A DNA stretch of 64,000 nt, taken from NCBI GenBank assembly GCA_905478775.1, contig CAJQKB010000090.1:1-64000 (forward strand), written 5' to 3'. This document shows positions 52,894 through 61,392 of the stretch, piece after piece. A program made the translations under genes and the position numbers. How positions within the stretch are numbered: position 1 is the stretch's first letter; each line of letters opens with the position of its first letter. Under the pieces are notes generated by a model, which saw only the letters and a program-made list of their open reading frames with translations, was not told the DNA's origin and did not search any database. This DNA is from an uncultured Opitutales bacterium. GTDB lineage: Bacteria; Verrucomicrobiota; Verrucomicrobiia; Opitutales; Seribacteraceae.

Positions 52894-53838
52894 GTGGTGA
52901 AATCTGGAACGCCAAACTTATATTTTTTAGCTGGGGTAACTGCTTCAGGAAAGTCTGCAATGGCGTTAGAATGGGCCGAGAGAAATGAGGCCGAAATTCT
53001 TTCTTGTGATTCGGTTGCACTTTACCGAGGAATGGATATCGGTTCAGCGAAACCTAATCATGAGGAACAAACGAGAGTCAAGCACCACGGATTGGACCTG
53101 GCAAATGTCGATCAACGATATGATGTTTCCCAATATAAAAAGTATGCTGAGGCAATTATAGAGGAAGTATACCAGCGAAATGGAACAGTTTTAGTGGTAG
53201 GAGGAAGCGGCTTTTATTTACGGTCTTTTTTTTCCGCCGTAGTGGACGAGGTAAAGGTAAGCAATGAAATTAAGAATTCCGTGGAAGAATTATATCAGAT
53301 GGAAGGACTTGATGGATTAATCAAAAAATTAAAAAATCTCAATCCATCTGGACTTGGTAAACTGGATAATCTCAATCCGGTCCGGGTAATAAAAGCACTG
53401 GAGAGATGCATGGCAACTGGATCTACTCTTCTGGAATTAAAGGTAGAATTTGAGAAAAAACCGACACCCTACTGCAATTTTCAAAAAAAGACATGCTTAG
53501 TGGACCGAGGAGACGAAGACATTGAAAACCTGATCAAGCTTCGAACACAATCAATGTTGGCAAATGGATTAATTGAGGAGGTCGAAGGTTTAATTGATCA
53601 AGGATTATTGCATAACTATCCCGCCTCTTCCTCTGTGGGTTATCGTGAAATATTGTCTTATTTAAGAGGAGAACTTTCTCGGGATGAACTTGGACCCGCC
53701 ATTGCATTATCAACAAGGCAATTGGTTTCAAAGCAAAGGAAATGGTTTCGCAAATATTATCAGGCAGATCAGATTTTAGTTCCAACCGGGGGAGAACCAT
53801 TAAACTTAGAAGATCTAATTTGGCATTCGGACACTTGA
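52894..53838 (+). CDS. miaA: tRNA dimethylallyltransferase
   Basis: A 314-residue enzyme with a GTG start. The P-loop LAGVTASGKSAMAL is at residues 12-25, then LSCDSVALYRGMDIGSAKP and VVGGSGFYLRSFF, the MiaA signatures. The C-terminal half has SSVGYREILSYLRGELSRDE and QLVSKQRKWFRKY. The enzyme adds a dimethylallyl group to A37 of tRNAs that read codons starting with U. It lies 18 bases after trpA. The usual QRKWFRK motif and lengths are normal. Next is nadK. Confidence 0.95.
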   Translation: MVKSGTPNLYFLAGVTASGKSAMALEWAERNEAEILSCDSVALYRGMDIGSAKPNHEEQTRVKHHGLDLANVDQRYDVSQYKKYAEAIIEEVYQRNGTVLVVGGSGFYLRSFFSAVVDEVKVSNEIKNSVEELYQMEGLDGLIKKLKNLNPSGLGKLDNLNPVRVIKALERCMATGSTLLELKVEFEKKPTPYCNFQKKTCLVDRGDEDIENLIKLRTQSMLANGLIEEVEGLIDQGLLHNYPASSSVGYREILSYLRGELSRDELGPAIALSTRQLVSKQRKWFRKYYQADQILVPTGGEPLNLEDLIWHSDT

Positions 53839-53899
53839 CCGATGAGCCAACTTTTGGCTAGATTATAAATAGAATATCAAACGAACCCAATCTACTGTA

Positions 53900-54718
53900 T
53901 TGAAACCCCTCCAAAAAATAGCAATTGTAACGAATGCATCAAAGCCTGGTGCAGAGGCATTGGCATCTGAACTGGAGCAAATTGCCAAAGAAAGCGGAGT
54001 ATCTACGGTCGTGACTTCTGATTTTCCCTGTCAAACCGGATTGATTGAAGGATCGGATGCCTGTTTTGTGGTGGGAGGTGATGGTACTTTACTTGGAATG
54101 ATGAACGAAGCCGTTCGATATAATGTTCCCGTGGCCGGAATCCGACATGGGAAACTTGGATTTTTAGCCACCTTTTCTCCGGAGGAAATGGATCACTTCC
54201 TTCCCTTGCTTTTTGCGGGGCAATACCAGGTGAGGCAAAGAAGTATGATTGCATATAAGGAGGGGGGGGGCGAATCGAGGTTTGCCCTCAATGATTTAGT
54301 AATCAAGAGCGGAAGTAATGCTCGTTTGGCACGATTTTCTGTTTATGTTGAAAATGAAAGAGTGGCAGATTACGCTTGCGACGGAATTGTTTTTTCTACT
54401 CCCACTGGTTCAACGGCATATAATTTAGCCGCAGGTGGCCCGATTGCTCACCCAGACGCCCAGGTCGTTCTCATGACTCCTATTTCAGCTCATACTTTAA
54501 CGAGTCGCAGTGTGGTATTTCCTGCGGGGGTTACCTTACAGGTGAAGGCCCTGGCAAATACGGAAGAGCCATTTGTTTCGGCTGATGGACAACCTGCTTT
54601 TGACAAAACTCCAGATTTCCCGGTACAAATATCGTTAGCGCAGGAAACGTTTCCATTACTTGAAGTAAAGGATCATTCTCATTTTCGTGTTCTACGAAAT
54701 AAATTAAAATGGGATTAA
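53900..54718 (+). CDS. nadK: NAD kinase
   Basis: A 272-residue protein with a TTG start. The GGDGT motif is in VVGGDGTLLGM near residue 60, GIRHGKLGFLA follows near 84, then ALNDLVI (NE/D motif region) and DGIVFSTPTGSTAYNLAAGGPI. It phosphorylates NAD to NADP. The window thus contains both an NAD-pathway enzyme (CinA-type amidase) and NAD kinase, though they are not neighbours. The TTG start is supported by the N-terminal strand (LQKIAIVTNASKPGA). It is followed 31 bases later by the pseudokinase gene. Confidence 0.95.
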   Translation: MKPLQKIAIVTNASKPGAEALASELEQIAKESGVSTVVTSDFPCQTGLIEGSDACFVVGGDGTLLGMMNEAVRYNVPVAGIRHGKLGFLATFSPEEMDHFLPLLFAGQYQVRQRSMIAYKEGGGESRFALNDLVIKSGSNARLARFSVYVENERVADYACDGIVFSTPTGSTAYNLAAGGPIAHPDAQVVLMTPISAHTLTSRSVVFPAGVTLQVKALANTEEPFVSADGQPAFDKTPDFPVQISLAQETFPLLEVKDHSHFRVLRNKLKWD

Positions 54719-54749
54719 TGGAAAAGGAATGAACTTTTAAAACCGAACC

Positions 54750-56417
54750 ATGCTTTCTTCTGGTACCCGTATTGAATCTACTCGCATTTTAAATTGGCTA
54801 GGGGAGGGTTCGTGTGGACAAAGTTACCATTGTGAGGGTTCGGAGGGTGAAATTAAGGGACAAGAGTTTTATGTAAAGTTAATCCCCAGGGAAGTTTCCG
54901 AAAGGAAGGGCTTTCAAGATTATTTCATTCAGGAGGGACAAGCCTTAGAGCAATTAGATGGACCGGGTATCTGGCCGGTTTTAAGCACCGGTGTGACGAA
55001 GTGGAAGCATTGGTTTCGATATTCCTGGCTCGCAGGAAAAGAGATTAAAATTGAAATCAAGCAGGAGGGGGAAGAGGGCGAGACTAGTATCGAAGAGGTT
55101 CGATATATTCGATCGCTTGAAGATCTTTGTGACTACGCGATAACCGAAATCTCACCCGAACAGTTGTTGACTATTATGATCACTATGCACCAGGGGCTAT
55201 ACAAAGCTCATTTGTCTGGTGTCTGCCATGGAAACTTAAAACCTTCCAATATTTTGGTTCAACAAAATAAGGACGGAGAGTGGGAAAGTTCAATTACAGA
55301 ATTTGGTCTTTATCGATTGAATTTATTTACTCCCTATGGATTGTCTGATGAAGAGAAAAAAGAGGTTACGGTGATGAATATCGATGGTCGTGCCTCTTTT
55401 CTTGAAGGAGAAAAATTTCGTCCCGAGGACATCGATCATCAGCAATTACCCGAGGAAAATTGGGATTTATTTGCCCTTGGCAAGATCGTTTTTGGGATCA
55501 TTGAAAAAGCAAAGCACAATTCTGATTCACTTCATGAATGGAAAGACTGGGAAGAATGGGCATCACGGGCGACAGGAAAAGAACAACGGGAACCTTTCCC
55601 TTCCTCCGCTCATTCAATGGATGCAATGCCTCATGTGGGTGATATTTCTCGTTTTGGAATAAAAGTGGAATCAGATTCGACTGAGTCCAATGTTGACTTA
55701 GAGGAACTTCGCTTGAAAAGAGAACTGAAGTTTCAATTAAAAGAAAAACTGAGCACCCTAAAAGCAAAGCGTGGAATAACCGCATTAATTGGAGGAGTTT
55801 GCTTTGTGTTTTATTTAATTTATTCGATTTATCTGTTATTGGCTCCTGCTCCATGGACAGAGTATTCACTCGAAGGTTTATTGGACAGCTATCAAATGGG
55901 GGCTGGTCTTTTTAGCGGCCAAGCATGGGGTATTGTGCCCGGTAATTATGATGAAGAGGGAGATGGTGGGCAGGATGTGGTCGGAGAGTGGAGTAAGGAA
56001 GATGGATTTTTTGTTTTAAAATTTAAGCGCTTTAAAAAAAGCAGGGAAGAAGAGAGCGGGAAAAAGTTATGGCAATTTATAGGCGATGGAAAAACCTCGG
56101 ACGAAGATTATTTCATTTGGGAGGATTTTCTGCGGTACGATCGTGCAAGAGATGCACTCCTCCTCATCAAGAGGAAAGATTCTCGTTCTACTTATTTGCC
56201 AGGGGTTCGGGAAAATGGTGTGCCCCGATTATTTCCTGAAGGACGAATTAAAACGAGCTTAGGTAAGATCAAGAAATCTGAACTTCTTTTCGTGAAAGAA
56301 GAAAAGAGTAGTACTCGCTGGTCTTTGTTTTTTGCCTTAGGTTTTATTCTCGCCAGTTTAATGTATCACCGAGAATTAAAAAAATTAGTTCTGACAAACG
56401 GAGAAATGGTTGAATAA
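54750..56417 (+). CDS. membrane-anchored protein kinase-like protein with altered catalytic motifs (pseudokinase)
   Basis: A 555-residue protein. The N-terminal part has a kinase-like layout: a glycine-rich loop at 17-23 (LGEGSCG), the ATP-anchoring Lys43 (FYVKLI), a Glu in the C-helix region (IQEGQALEQL), and CHGNLKPSNIL at 159-169. In that motif the catalytic Asp of HRD is Asn162. DFG is EFG (Glu184-Gly186). Both changes are typical of pseudokinases. A membrane helix at about 345-368 and another near 522-540 leave a periplasmic domain between them. It precedes a lipoprotein gene and a PpiD-like gene, each in the same direction. I infer a signalling scaffold rather than an active kinase; ATP binding may persist. 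Confidence 0.75.
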   Translation: MLSSGTRIESTRILNWLGEGSCGQSYHCEGSEGEIKGQEFYVKLIPREVSERKGFQDYFIQEGQALEQLDGPGIWPVLSTGVTKWKHWFRYSWLAGKEIKIEIKQEGEEGETSIEEVRYIRSLEDLCDYAITEISPEQLLTIMITMHQGLYKAHLSGVCHGNLKPSNILVQQNKDGEWESSITEFGLYRLNLFTPYGLSDEEKKEVTVMNIDGRASFLEGEKFRPEDIDHQQLPEENWDLFALGKIVFGIIEKAKHNSDSLHEWKDWEEWASRATGKEQREPFPSSAHSMDAMPHVGDISRFGIKVESDSTESNVDLEELRLKRELKFQLKEKLSTLKAKRGITALIGGVCFVFYLIYSIYLLLAPAPWTEYSLEGLLDSYQMGAGLFSGQAWGIVPGNYDEEGDGGQDVVGEWSKEDGFFVLKFKRFKKSREEESGKKLWQFIGDGKTSDEDYFIWEDFLRYDRARDALLLIKRKDSRSTYLPGVRENGVPRLFPEGRIKTSLGKIKKSELLFVKEEKSSTRWSLFFALGFILASLMYHRELKKLVLTNGEMVE

Positions 56418-56447
56418 ACTAAATTTTCCCTGTTAACTCATTCTCTA

Positions 56448-57218
56448 ATGTGTAGTACCAAGAAAAGGGTGGAATGGAAGAAATGGTTATGGGCTCTTTT
56501 TTTGAACCTTTTCTTGGTGTCCTGTTGGCAGAAAGATCCGAGTGGTAGTTATCAGGGGGAAATTAAGGACTGGGTTTACGAGGTCTATGAGGCTCCATTA
56601 ATTACCCAAGGAAATGTATGTGAAATTGAGGTAATTCTTAAGCAAGTACCGGAAGGTTTCCTTTCACAGCTCATTTTTCAACACCCAAAAATGGAAAAGG
56701 TAACCAGGACAGGAAAATGGAAGGTGGAGGATGGATATCGAAGTGTATTTTTTAATGATGGTAAATCCCCTTCCGAGTATTTTCTTGTCAAAAGCGGTGC
56801 TCGATTTGCCTTTCAGACGAAAGAGGGGCTTAGCAATGATGACGGCAGTCCTATTCTGTTAATGAGAAACGAAGGAAAGTCCCGCAAGGCATCTTATCCC
56901 TTCCAAATTTCATTTTTGGAGGATGATGTTGTTCGTATTGAAACCTCGGAGGAGGATATTGCCTACACTGGAAAATGGAAATGGGGAGGTAATCAAATTT
57001 CTGTCAGCGTTGCTATGGCCGAAGAAAAGAAGGAAACTGGAAGTAAACCGGCAGAAACTTATAAATATTTTTTGACCTGGGAAGAAGAGGGGGGTGACAA
57101 TCTTTATTTAGAAAAAATGGTGATCACCCGGCCCTTTTTAAACGAAGATGGAACGAGGCGTCAAAGTTGGATGAGTTCCTTGGTTTTTTCGGATCGTCCT
57201 GTACTTAAACCAAGATAA
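56448..57218 (+). CDS. lipoprotein of unknown function
   Basis: A 256-residue protein with a lipoprotein signal after a basic start (KKWLWALFLNLFLVSC), giving a lipidated Cys near residue 26. Two similar modules, each with a 'GKWK..' strand (TGKWKVEDGYRSVFF and TGKWKWGGNQISVSV), suggest a small beta-barrel or NlpE-like fold, but this is tentative. It lies 30 bases after the pseudokinase gene and 82 bases before the PpiD-like gene. I recognise no specific family. Position suggests a role with these envelope neighbours. Confidence 0.65.
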   Translation: MCSTKKRVEWKKWLWALFLNLFLVSCWQKDPSGSYQGEIKDWVYEVYEAPLITQGNVCEIEVILKQVPEGFLSQLIFQHPKMEKVTRTGKWKVEDGYRSVFFNDGKSPSEYFLVKSGARFAFQTKEGLSNDDGSPILLMRNEGKSRKASYPFQISFLEDDVVRIETSEEDIAYTGKWKWGGNQISVSVAMAEEKKETGSKPAETYKYFLTWEEEGGDNLYLEKMVITRPFLNEDGTRRQSWMSSLVFSDRPVLKPR

Positions 57219-57300
57219 TTCAGGATTTTTTGAATATTCAAAGGTTTGACGTATTGTGCATCATGTCCATGATCTTCTCTTTTAAATTATACAAAACCTC

Positions 57301-59808
57301 ATGATTACAGCATTACAAAATTTTATTTCAAAGAAAGGAAAGTTCGTCTTTGTACTTTTACTTTTCGTGGTGGTTATTTCTTTTGTTCTTTACCTAGCAC
57401 AAGGCACCTCGATTTTTGATCTCTTGCCTGATCCCAACCGGGAAAAGAAAGAATTCTATGGTTCCGATCTTAATAACCCGGATGAAATGCGTTTTTTATC
57501 AATCGAGAATCGGGTTGCTTCTGACTTTGGCGCAGTAGTTCCGCCTCTTGAAGATAGCATGCTCGAGGCCGATAAAAAGTTCTTCGAGTCTTTACAGGCT
57601 CAGTTACAGGCTGCCTTCCAGGCAGACCAAGGAGATATTGACCGTTCCGCGTTGCAAAGACTTTTTGGTTTTATGCAATCGTGGCCTAACTTACCCAAGA
57701 ATTTTAAGGTCCAGGAAATTGCCCGTTCCGGTATTTACGATCCCGTTTTTTCGCAAGCAGCAATCCGGGCAAAATTAGTTATGGAAGGTCAGGCAAAGTC
57801 GTGGTCTTATTTGTCAGATACTGAAAATCATATTGGGATAAACGACGGATTTAATCGTTATGTTCGTGAACTCGTTCCCTCTTTAATTTCGGATGAAAAT
57901 CGATCTCGTGCCTTGAAGCTTGTTGGTGTTCGCCAAGGAGTTAGAACAAGTTTTGTAGAGTCCACATTATTCTCTCATTTTCGTGCGAATCAAGTAGATC
58001 GGATATATTCTGATGGTGGTTTCACCTTGGATAAAGAGGGTGAAATTGATTTGTATAGTAATCAATTTGCTTGGAAAGCTGAATTACTCTCATTGAAATT
58101 ATCAGAAATTGAAGATACTCCTCCTGCACTTTTTAGGTTCAAATTTTTCAAGCAACCCTCAGTTGATGACTCGATTAGTATTTCCTACGGTACGAATTCA
58201 GAAAAGATCACATTTGTAAATCAATCCGCAGATCAGAATTCTTCTGATCTGTCGGTTCAATTGGGAGCCAACCTTCAAGCCACCATCATCAATTTTATTG
58301 AAGCACTCAATTCGAAAGATTTTGATTTTGAATGTACCAAATCGAAAGAAGAAGCAGTTATTATTACCCCTCGAATAAAAAGCCTTCCTCGAGTGACTCC
58401 GCAGCTTTTTTCGACCAGTGAAGCAATCGCAGTTACCAACTTGTTAACAGAACAACTGAAGAGTTTTCATGATGAGAGTAAAAATGATCCCATCTTTACT
58501 GAACCGGCACGAACCTTTGCTACGATGATCCGCTTTCCAACCAATGACTTCTTATCGATTCCGCCTGAGCCGGAAGAATCCAGGCTGCGTGGCTATTACG
58601 ATCTTAACCGAGATCAATTTGATCCCGTACCCAGTGCACCCGAACCCGATTTGTCTGTTGAGGGTGAGAAAGGCCCCAAGGGAGAGAACGATTCCAACAA
58701 CAGTGGTGAACAACTTGATTTTATTTCTTCCGCTTTGAATGATTCGAATCAAAGTAAAAAGAAAGAAGTGAGCTTTGAAGATGTGAGAGAGGAAATTCGC
58801 TTACGAATAATTGAGGAAGATCGATTGGATGCGGAACGAGATGCAAAAGAACTTGCCCGCGAGGCGTCCTTGCAATTCTTGGATCAAATCAACTCGTTGC
58901 GAGATCAGCTTAATTCAAAATACTCAAATTTCATACAAAGAAGAAATTCGAATGAGTTAAAATCCCTGATTTCCGAGAGTGGGGGAGTCGCAAGAGAAAT
59001 TTCTTTTACGGAAAATGATATGAATGTCCAATCTGCTATTCTGGGTATTGAAAGAAGGGAGAGTGAAAGAAGGAATAATCGTGAACCACTGCAGGAAGTT
59101 TTTGCCCTCAATGAAAGACTCTTCTTTACCCGATCAAGCCGAACGGTAAGGGATGGCTATGCTGTCTTCGTTCTCGACCGTAAAACAAAAGAAGAGGCGG
59201 GTACTTTTGAAAAAGCTTCCTTTGCTGACCTTTACAGAGAATATTCGAACAGCCTTCGTAACGATGCTTTCAACGATTGGACCGAACAAACTTATAACGG
59301 ACTGCTACAAGATGAAAGTAATCAAACTTTACTAAAGCGAGGGAGCCATATTTCAATTGACGCGAAAAGTTTATCGGCACTGCAAAGTTCATTCGAGAGT
59401 CAGAATCAACGATTGAAAGCTCGTCTTGGTAAGCTCGAAACCGAGCGCGGGGAAATTTCTAAAGCGGAGAGGGACTCAAATGCCACCGCTACACAAGTGG
59501 CAAGGAAAGTAGTTTTAGATCAATTAATTGATGATCTTCGTATTGAACAGGACGAATCGAATGAAAATCGTACGCTTTCTGTGCAGTTGGCCGAGGCTTG
59601 CCCCAACCTTAAGATAGGGAGTGGTTGGTCAGAGTTAGAAAGAACGGAAGACCTTGCCACGTTTGTGAAGCTTTCTGACGTCTATTCTTTAAAGGCGACA
59701 GAGGTGGAAAAAGCAGATGTGACAACTCGGGTATCCGAGATTGAAAGAGCCCGTGCAGAGAGTGCACGCGATCTTATTTTAGAAAACTTACTTCAGGGAG
59801 CACTCTAG
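57301..59808 (+). CDS. PpiD-like membrane-anchored periplasmic protein (no clear isomerase domain)
   Basis: An 835-residue protein with one N-terminal helix at about 15-36 (FVFVLLLFVVVISFVLYLA) and a periplasmic remainder, the layout of PpiD. The FYGSDLNNPDEM segment near residue 55 resembles the SurA_N/PpiD opening that follows the helix. The rest is charged and helical with a beta-rich insert around 255-380 (ITFVNQSADQ and AVIITPRIK). The parvulin PPIase signature is not evident, and coiled coils occupy about 470-600 and 685-760. I therefore call it PpiD-like with caution. It would act as a periplasmic chaperone anchored in the inner membrane. It converges on tlyA, whose stop is 16 bases beyond. 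Confidence 0.45.
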   Translation: MITALQNFISKKGKFVFVLLLFVVVISFVLYLAQGTSIFDLLPDPNREKKEFYGSDLNNPDEMRFLSIENRVASDFGAVVPPLEDSMLEADKKFFESLQAQLQAAFQADQGDIDRSALQRLFGFMQSWPNLPKNFKVQEIARSGIYDPVFSQAAIRAKLVMEGQAKSWSYLSDTENHIGINDGFNRYVRELVPSLISDENRSRALKLVGVRQGVRTSFVESTLFSHFRANQVDRIYSDGGFTLDKEGEIDLYSNQFAWKAELLSLKLSEIEDTPPALFRFKFFKQPSVDDSISISYGTNSEKITFVNQSADQNSSDLSVQLGANLQATIINFIEALNSKDFDFECTKSKEEAVIITPRIKSLPRVTPQLFSTSEAIAVTNLLTEQLKSFHDESKNDPIFTEPARTFATMIRFPTNDFLSIPPEPEESRLRGYYDLNRDQFDPVPSAPEPDLSVEGEKGPKGENDSNNSGEQLDFISSALNDSNQSKKKEVSFEDVREEIRLRIIEEDRLDAERDAKELAREASLQFLDQINSLRDQLNSKYSNFIQRRNSNELKSLISESGGVAREISFTENDMNVQSAILGIERRESERRNNREPLQEVFALNERLFFTRSSRTVRDGYAVFVLDRKTKEEAGTFEKASFADLYREYSNSLRNDAFNDWTEQTYNGLLQDESNQTLLKRGSHISIDAKSLSALQSSFESQNQRLKARLGKLETERGEISKAERDSNATATQVARKVVLDQLIDDLRIEQDESNENRTLSVQLAEACPNLKIGSGWSELERTEDLATFVKLSDVYSLKATEVEKADVTTRVSEIERARAESARDLILENLLQGAL

Positions 59809-59824
59809 GAGAGAAACCAAGTAA

Positions 59825-60580
59825 TTAATCCTTCTTTTTCCATCCGAGGAAAAACTCCAAATTACCATCTGCTCCCTTCGGACTGGATTCGGTTTGGGCA
59901 AAAAGTTCTGAGTTCGCTAGGTTTTGATTTGCAAAGTCAATCATATCCTGGAGCACTCTTTTGTGGATTAATTCATCTTTAATTATACCCCGGCCAAGAT
60001 CAGCTTCCTTTTTTTTGCATTCAAATTGGGGTTTGATTAAAGCAATCAAGTGGCCTCCAGTATCCAAAAAACTCCATGCCCGGACTAGTACTTTTGAAAG
60101 CGAAATAAAGGATAAGTCCATTACCACTATTGGAAATGGGTAAAAAGTTAACCGGTCTGCCGATAAATTACGCAAGTTAGTCTTCTCTAAATTAGCGACC
60201 CTTTCGTCCATTCTTAATTTGTAATGGAGTTGACCGTGCCCAACATCGACGCAGGTCGCAGTTTTTGCTCCCTGCTGTAATAAATAATCGCTAAACCCAC
60301 CAGTCGATGCACCAAGGTCGAGAATGTCGCTTCCCTTAATGGGGATAGGGAATTTTTTAAAAAAACTTTCAAGCTTCAATCCTCCGCGTCCAACAAAGGG
60401 TGGGGGACGAACTAAAGTCAATTCACTATCTTGACTCAGCATCTTACTTGCTTTGTCAATTTTTTCGGTTCCCAGTTTGATTTGCCCCGCAAGTATACAG
60501 GCTTGGGCCTGGGTTCGGCTTTCGCAGAGGCCATTTTTTAATACCAATTCATCTGCTCTGATTTTTCCTTTTTTCTTCAT
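59825..60580 (-). CDS. tlyA: TlyA family rRNA 2'-O-methyltransferase
   Basis: A 251-residue protein from the ATG at 60580, which has a good ribosome binding site (AGGAG, 7 bases before it). A longer frame would start at 60793 with a sequence unlike any TlyA and overlapping the mraZ start. An S4 RNA-binding domain covers about 1-65 (RADELVLKNGLCESRTQAQ). The FtsJ-type methyltransferase domain begins with DILDLGASTGGFSDYLLQQGA and continues with VVMDLSFISLSKVL and LIALIKPQFEC. TlyA methylates cytidines in 16S and 23S rRNA. It is divergent to mraZ. Confidence 0.93.
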   Translation of the reverse strand: MKKKGKIRADELVLKNGLCESRTQAQACILAGQIKLGTEKIDKASKMLSQDSELTLVRPPPFVGRGGLKLESFFKKFPIPIKGSDILDLGASTGGFSDYLLQQGAKTATCVDVGHGQLHYKLRMDERVANLEKTNLRNLSADRLTFYPFPIVVMDLSFISLSKVLVRAWSFLDTGGHLIALIKPQFECKKKEADLGRGIIKDELIHKRVLQDMIDFANQNLANSELFAQTESSPKGADGNLEFFLGWKKKD

Positions 60581-60683
60581 TAAGAGTCTCCTAATAATGG
60601 ACTTGTGAAGGGATAATTGAAAGAAAATAGAACCCTTGAGTTTTAGATAAAAGAATAAAAATATAAAAAAAACTTGACCATGG

Positions 60684-60726
60684 TGGGTTAAAATGGCAAG
60701 AAATGGGTAGGAATGGAATTTAGTGG
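60684..60726 (+). promoter_or_regulatory. probable MraZ-binding array: five TGG repeats at exact 10-bp spacing
   Basis: TGG starts at 60684, 60694, 60704, 60714 and 60724, each in a 10-base unit of the type NNNTGGRNNN (gtggg, atggc, atggg, atgga, gtgga). MraZ is known to autorepress through three or four TGGGN5 direct repeats upstream of mraZ. A TTGACC at 60674-60679 lies just upstream and may be the -35. The array ends 18 bases before the mraZ ATG at 60745. Confidence 0.7.
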
Positions 60727-60744
60727 ATAAATATTGGATTGGAA

Positions 60745-61191
60745 ATGGCAGAAGATAATACAACTTATTTTGTCGGTGAATTTGTGCATGCACTTGATTC
60801 CAAAGGCCGGGTTACTATTCCTTCAAAATGGAGAATATCGGGGGGGGATAATACCTATCTCGCTCTGCCGAATCCCGGTGGGTATGTGACCGTTTATCCT
60901 CCTAAGATGGTTTCTCGTCTAGAGGAGAAGGTGTCGGCTGCAAGTCTTAGCGATGCGAGGGCTCAATCTTTATTAATGGAGTTGTTCTCCAAGGCGCATT
61001 CTTTTGGATGCGATAAGCAGGGTCGGATTAATTTAAATGACAAGCTTTTAGAACATGCGGGAATATCTGGTAAAGCTGTTCTTGTAGGTAACTTTTCCGC
61101 TTTTGCGATTTGGTCTGAGGACCGGTACGGCAAACGTGAGGCAGCGGATGAAAGAAATATTTTTGATGCGATGAGGGAGTTGGGGTTATGA
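60745..61191 (+). CDS. mraZ: transcriptional regulator MraZ
   Basis: A 148-residue protein from the ATG at 60745 (an in-frame TTG at 60739 is less likely). It holds the two swapped-hairpin AbrB-like modules: HALDSKGRVTIPSKWR near residue 14 and FGCDKQGRINLNDKLL near 87, each with the DxxxR motif. MraZ binds its own promoter and represses the division and cell-wall cluster. The TGG array upstream is its probable target. It starts the mraZ-rsmH-ftsL-ftsI run. Confidence 0.95.
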   Translation: MAEDNTTYFVGEFVHALDSKGRVTIPSKWRISGGDNTYLALPNPGGYVTVYPPKMVSRLEEKVSAASLSDARAQSLLMELFSKAHSFGCDKQGRINLNDKLLEHAGISGKAVLVGNFSAFAIWSEDRYGKREAADERNIFDAMRELGL

Positions 61192-61373
61192 TTCTAGAAC
61201 ACATTCTGCGGGCAACTTTTAGGGTGGTTGCTTGCACAAAGGGAGGATGTGTTGAACTGCCCCGGTTCCCTCGCGTTTCTTTTTCGGGTCACTCAGGTGA
61301 TTTTCTCGCAGCTAGAAAATTAAAGAGTCAAGAGGGAGGATTGGATTTTTCTGATGTATTGTGGTGCTGTTGA
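61188..61373 (+). CDS. possible small ORF between mraZ and rsmH
   Basis: A 61-codon frame starting with an ATGA overlap on the mraZ stop and ending just before rsmH. The product (MILEHILRATFRVVACTKGG...) is basic and rich in Cys and Arg, and I recognise no family. The overlap suggests possible translational coupling, but the composition is equally consistent with a non-coding gap. The 201 bases between mraZ and rsmH contain nothing else that I see. Confidence 0.25.
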   Translation: MILEHILRATFRVVACTKGGCVELPRFPRVSFSGHSGDFLAARKLKSQEGGLDFSDVLWCC

Positions 61374-61392
61374 ATTTGTGTGTGCTCCTTCT

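Noticed and set aside
60581-60793. N-terminal extension of the tlyA frame up to 60793.
   Set aside because: It has no S4-type sequence, overlaps the start of mraZ and its TGG array, and lacks a ribosome binding site, whereas the ATG at 60580 has AGGAG.
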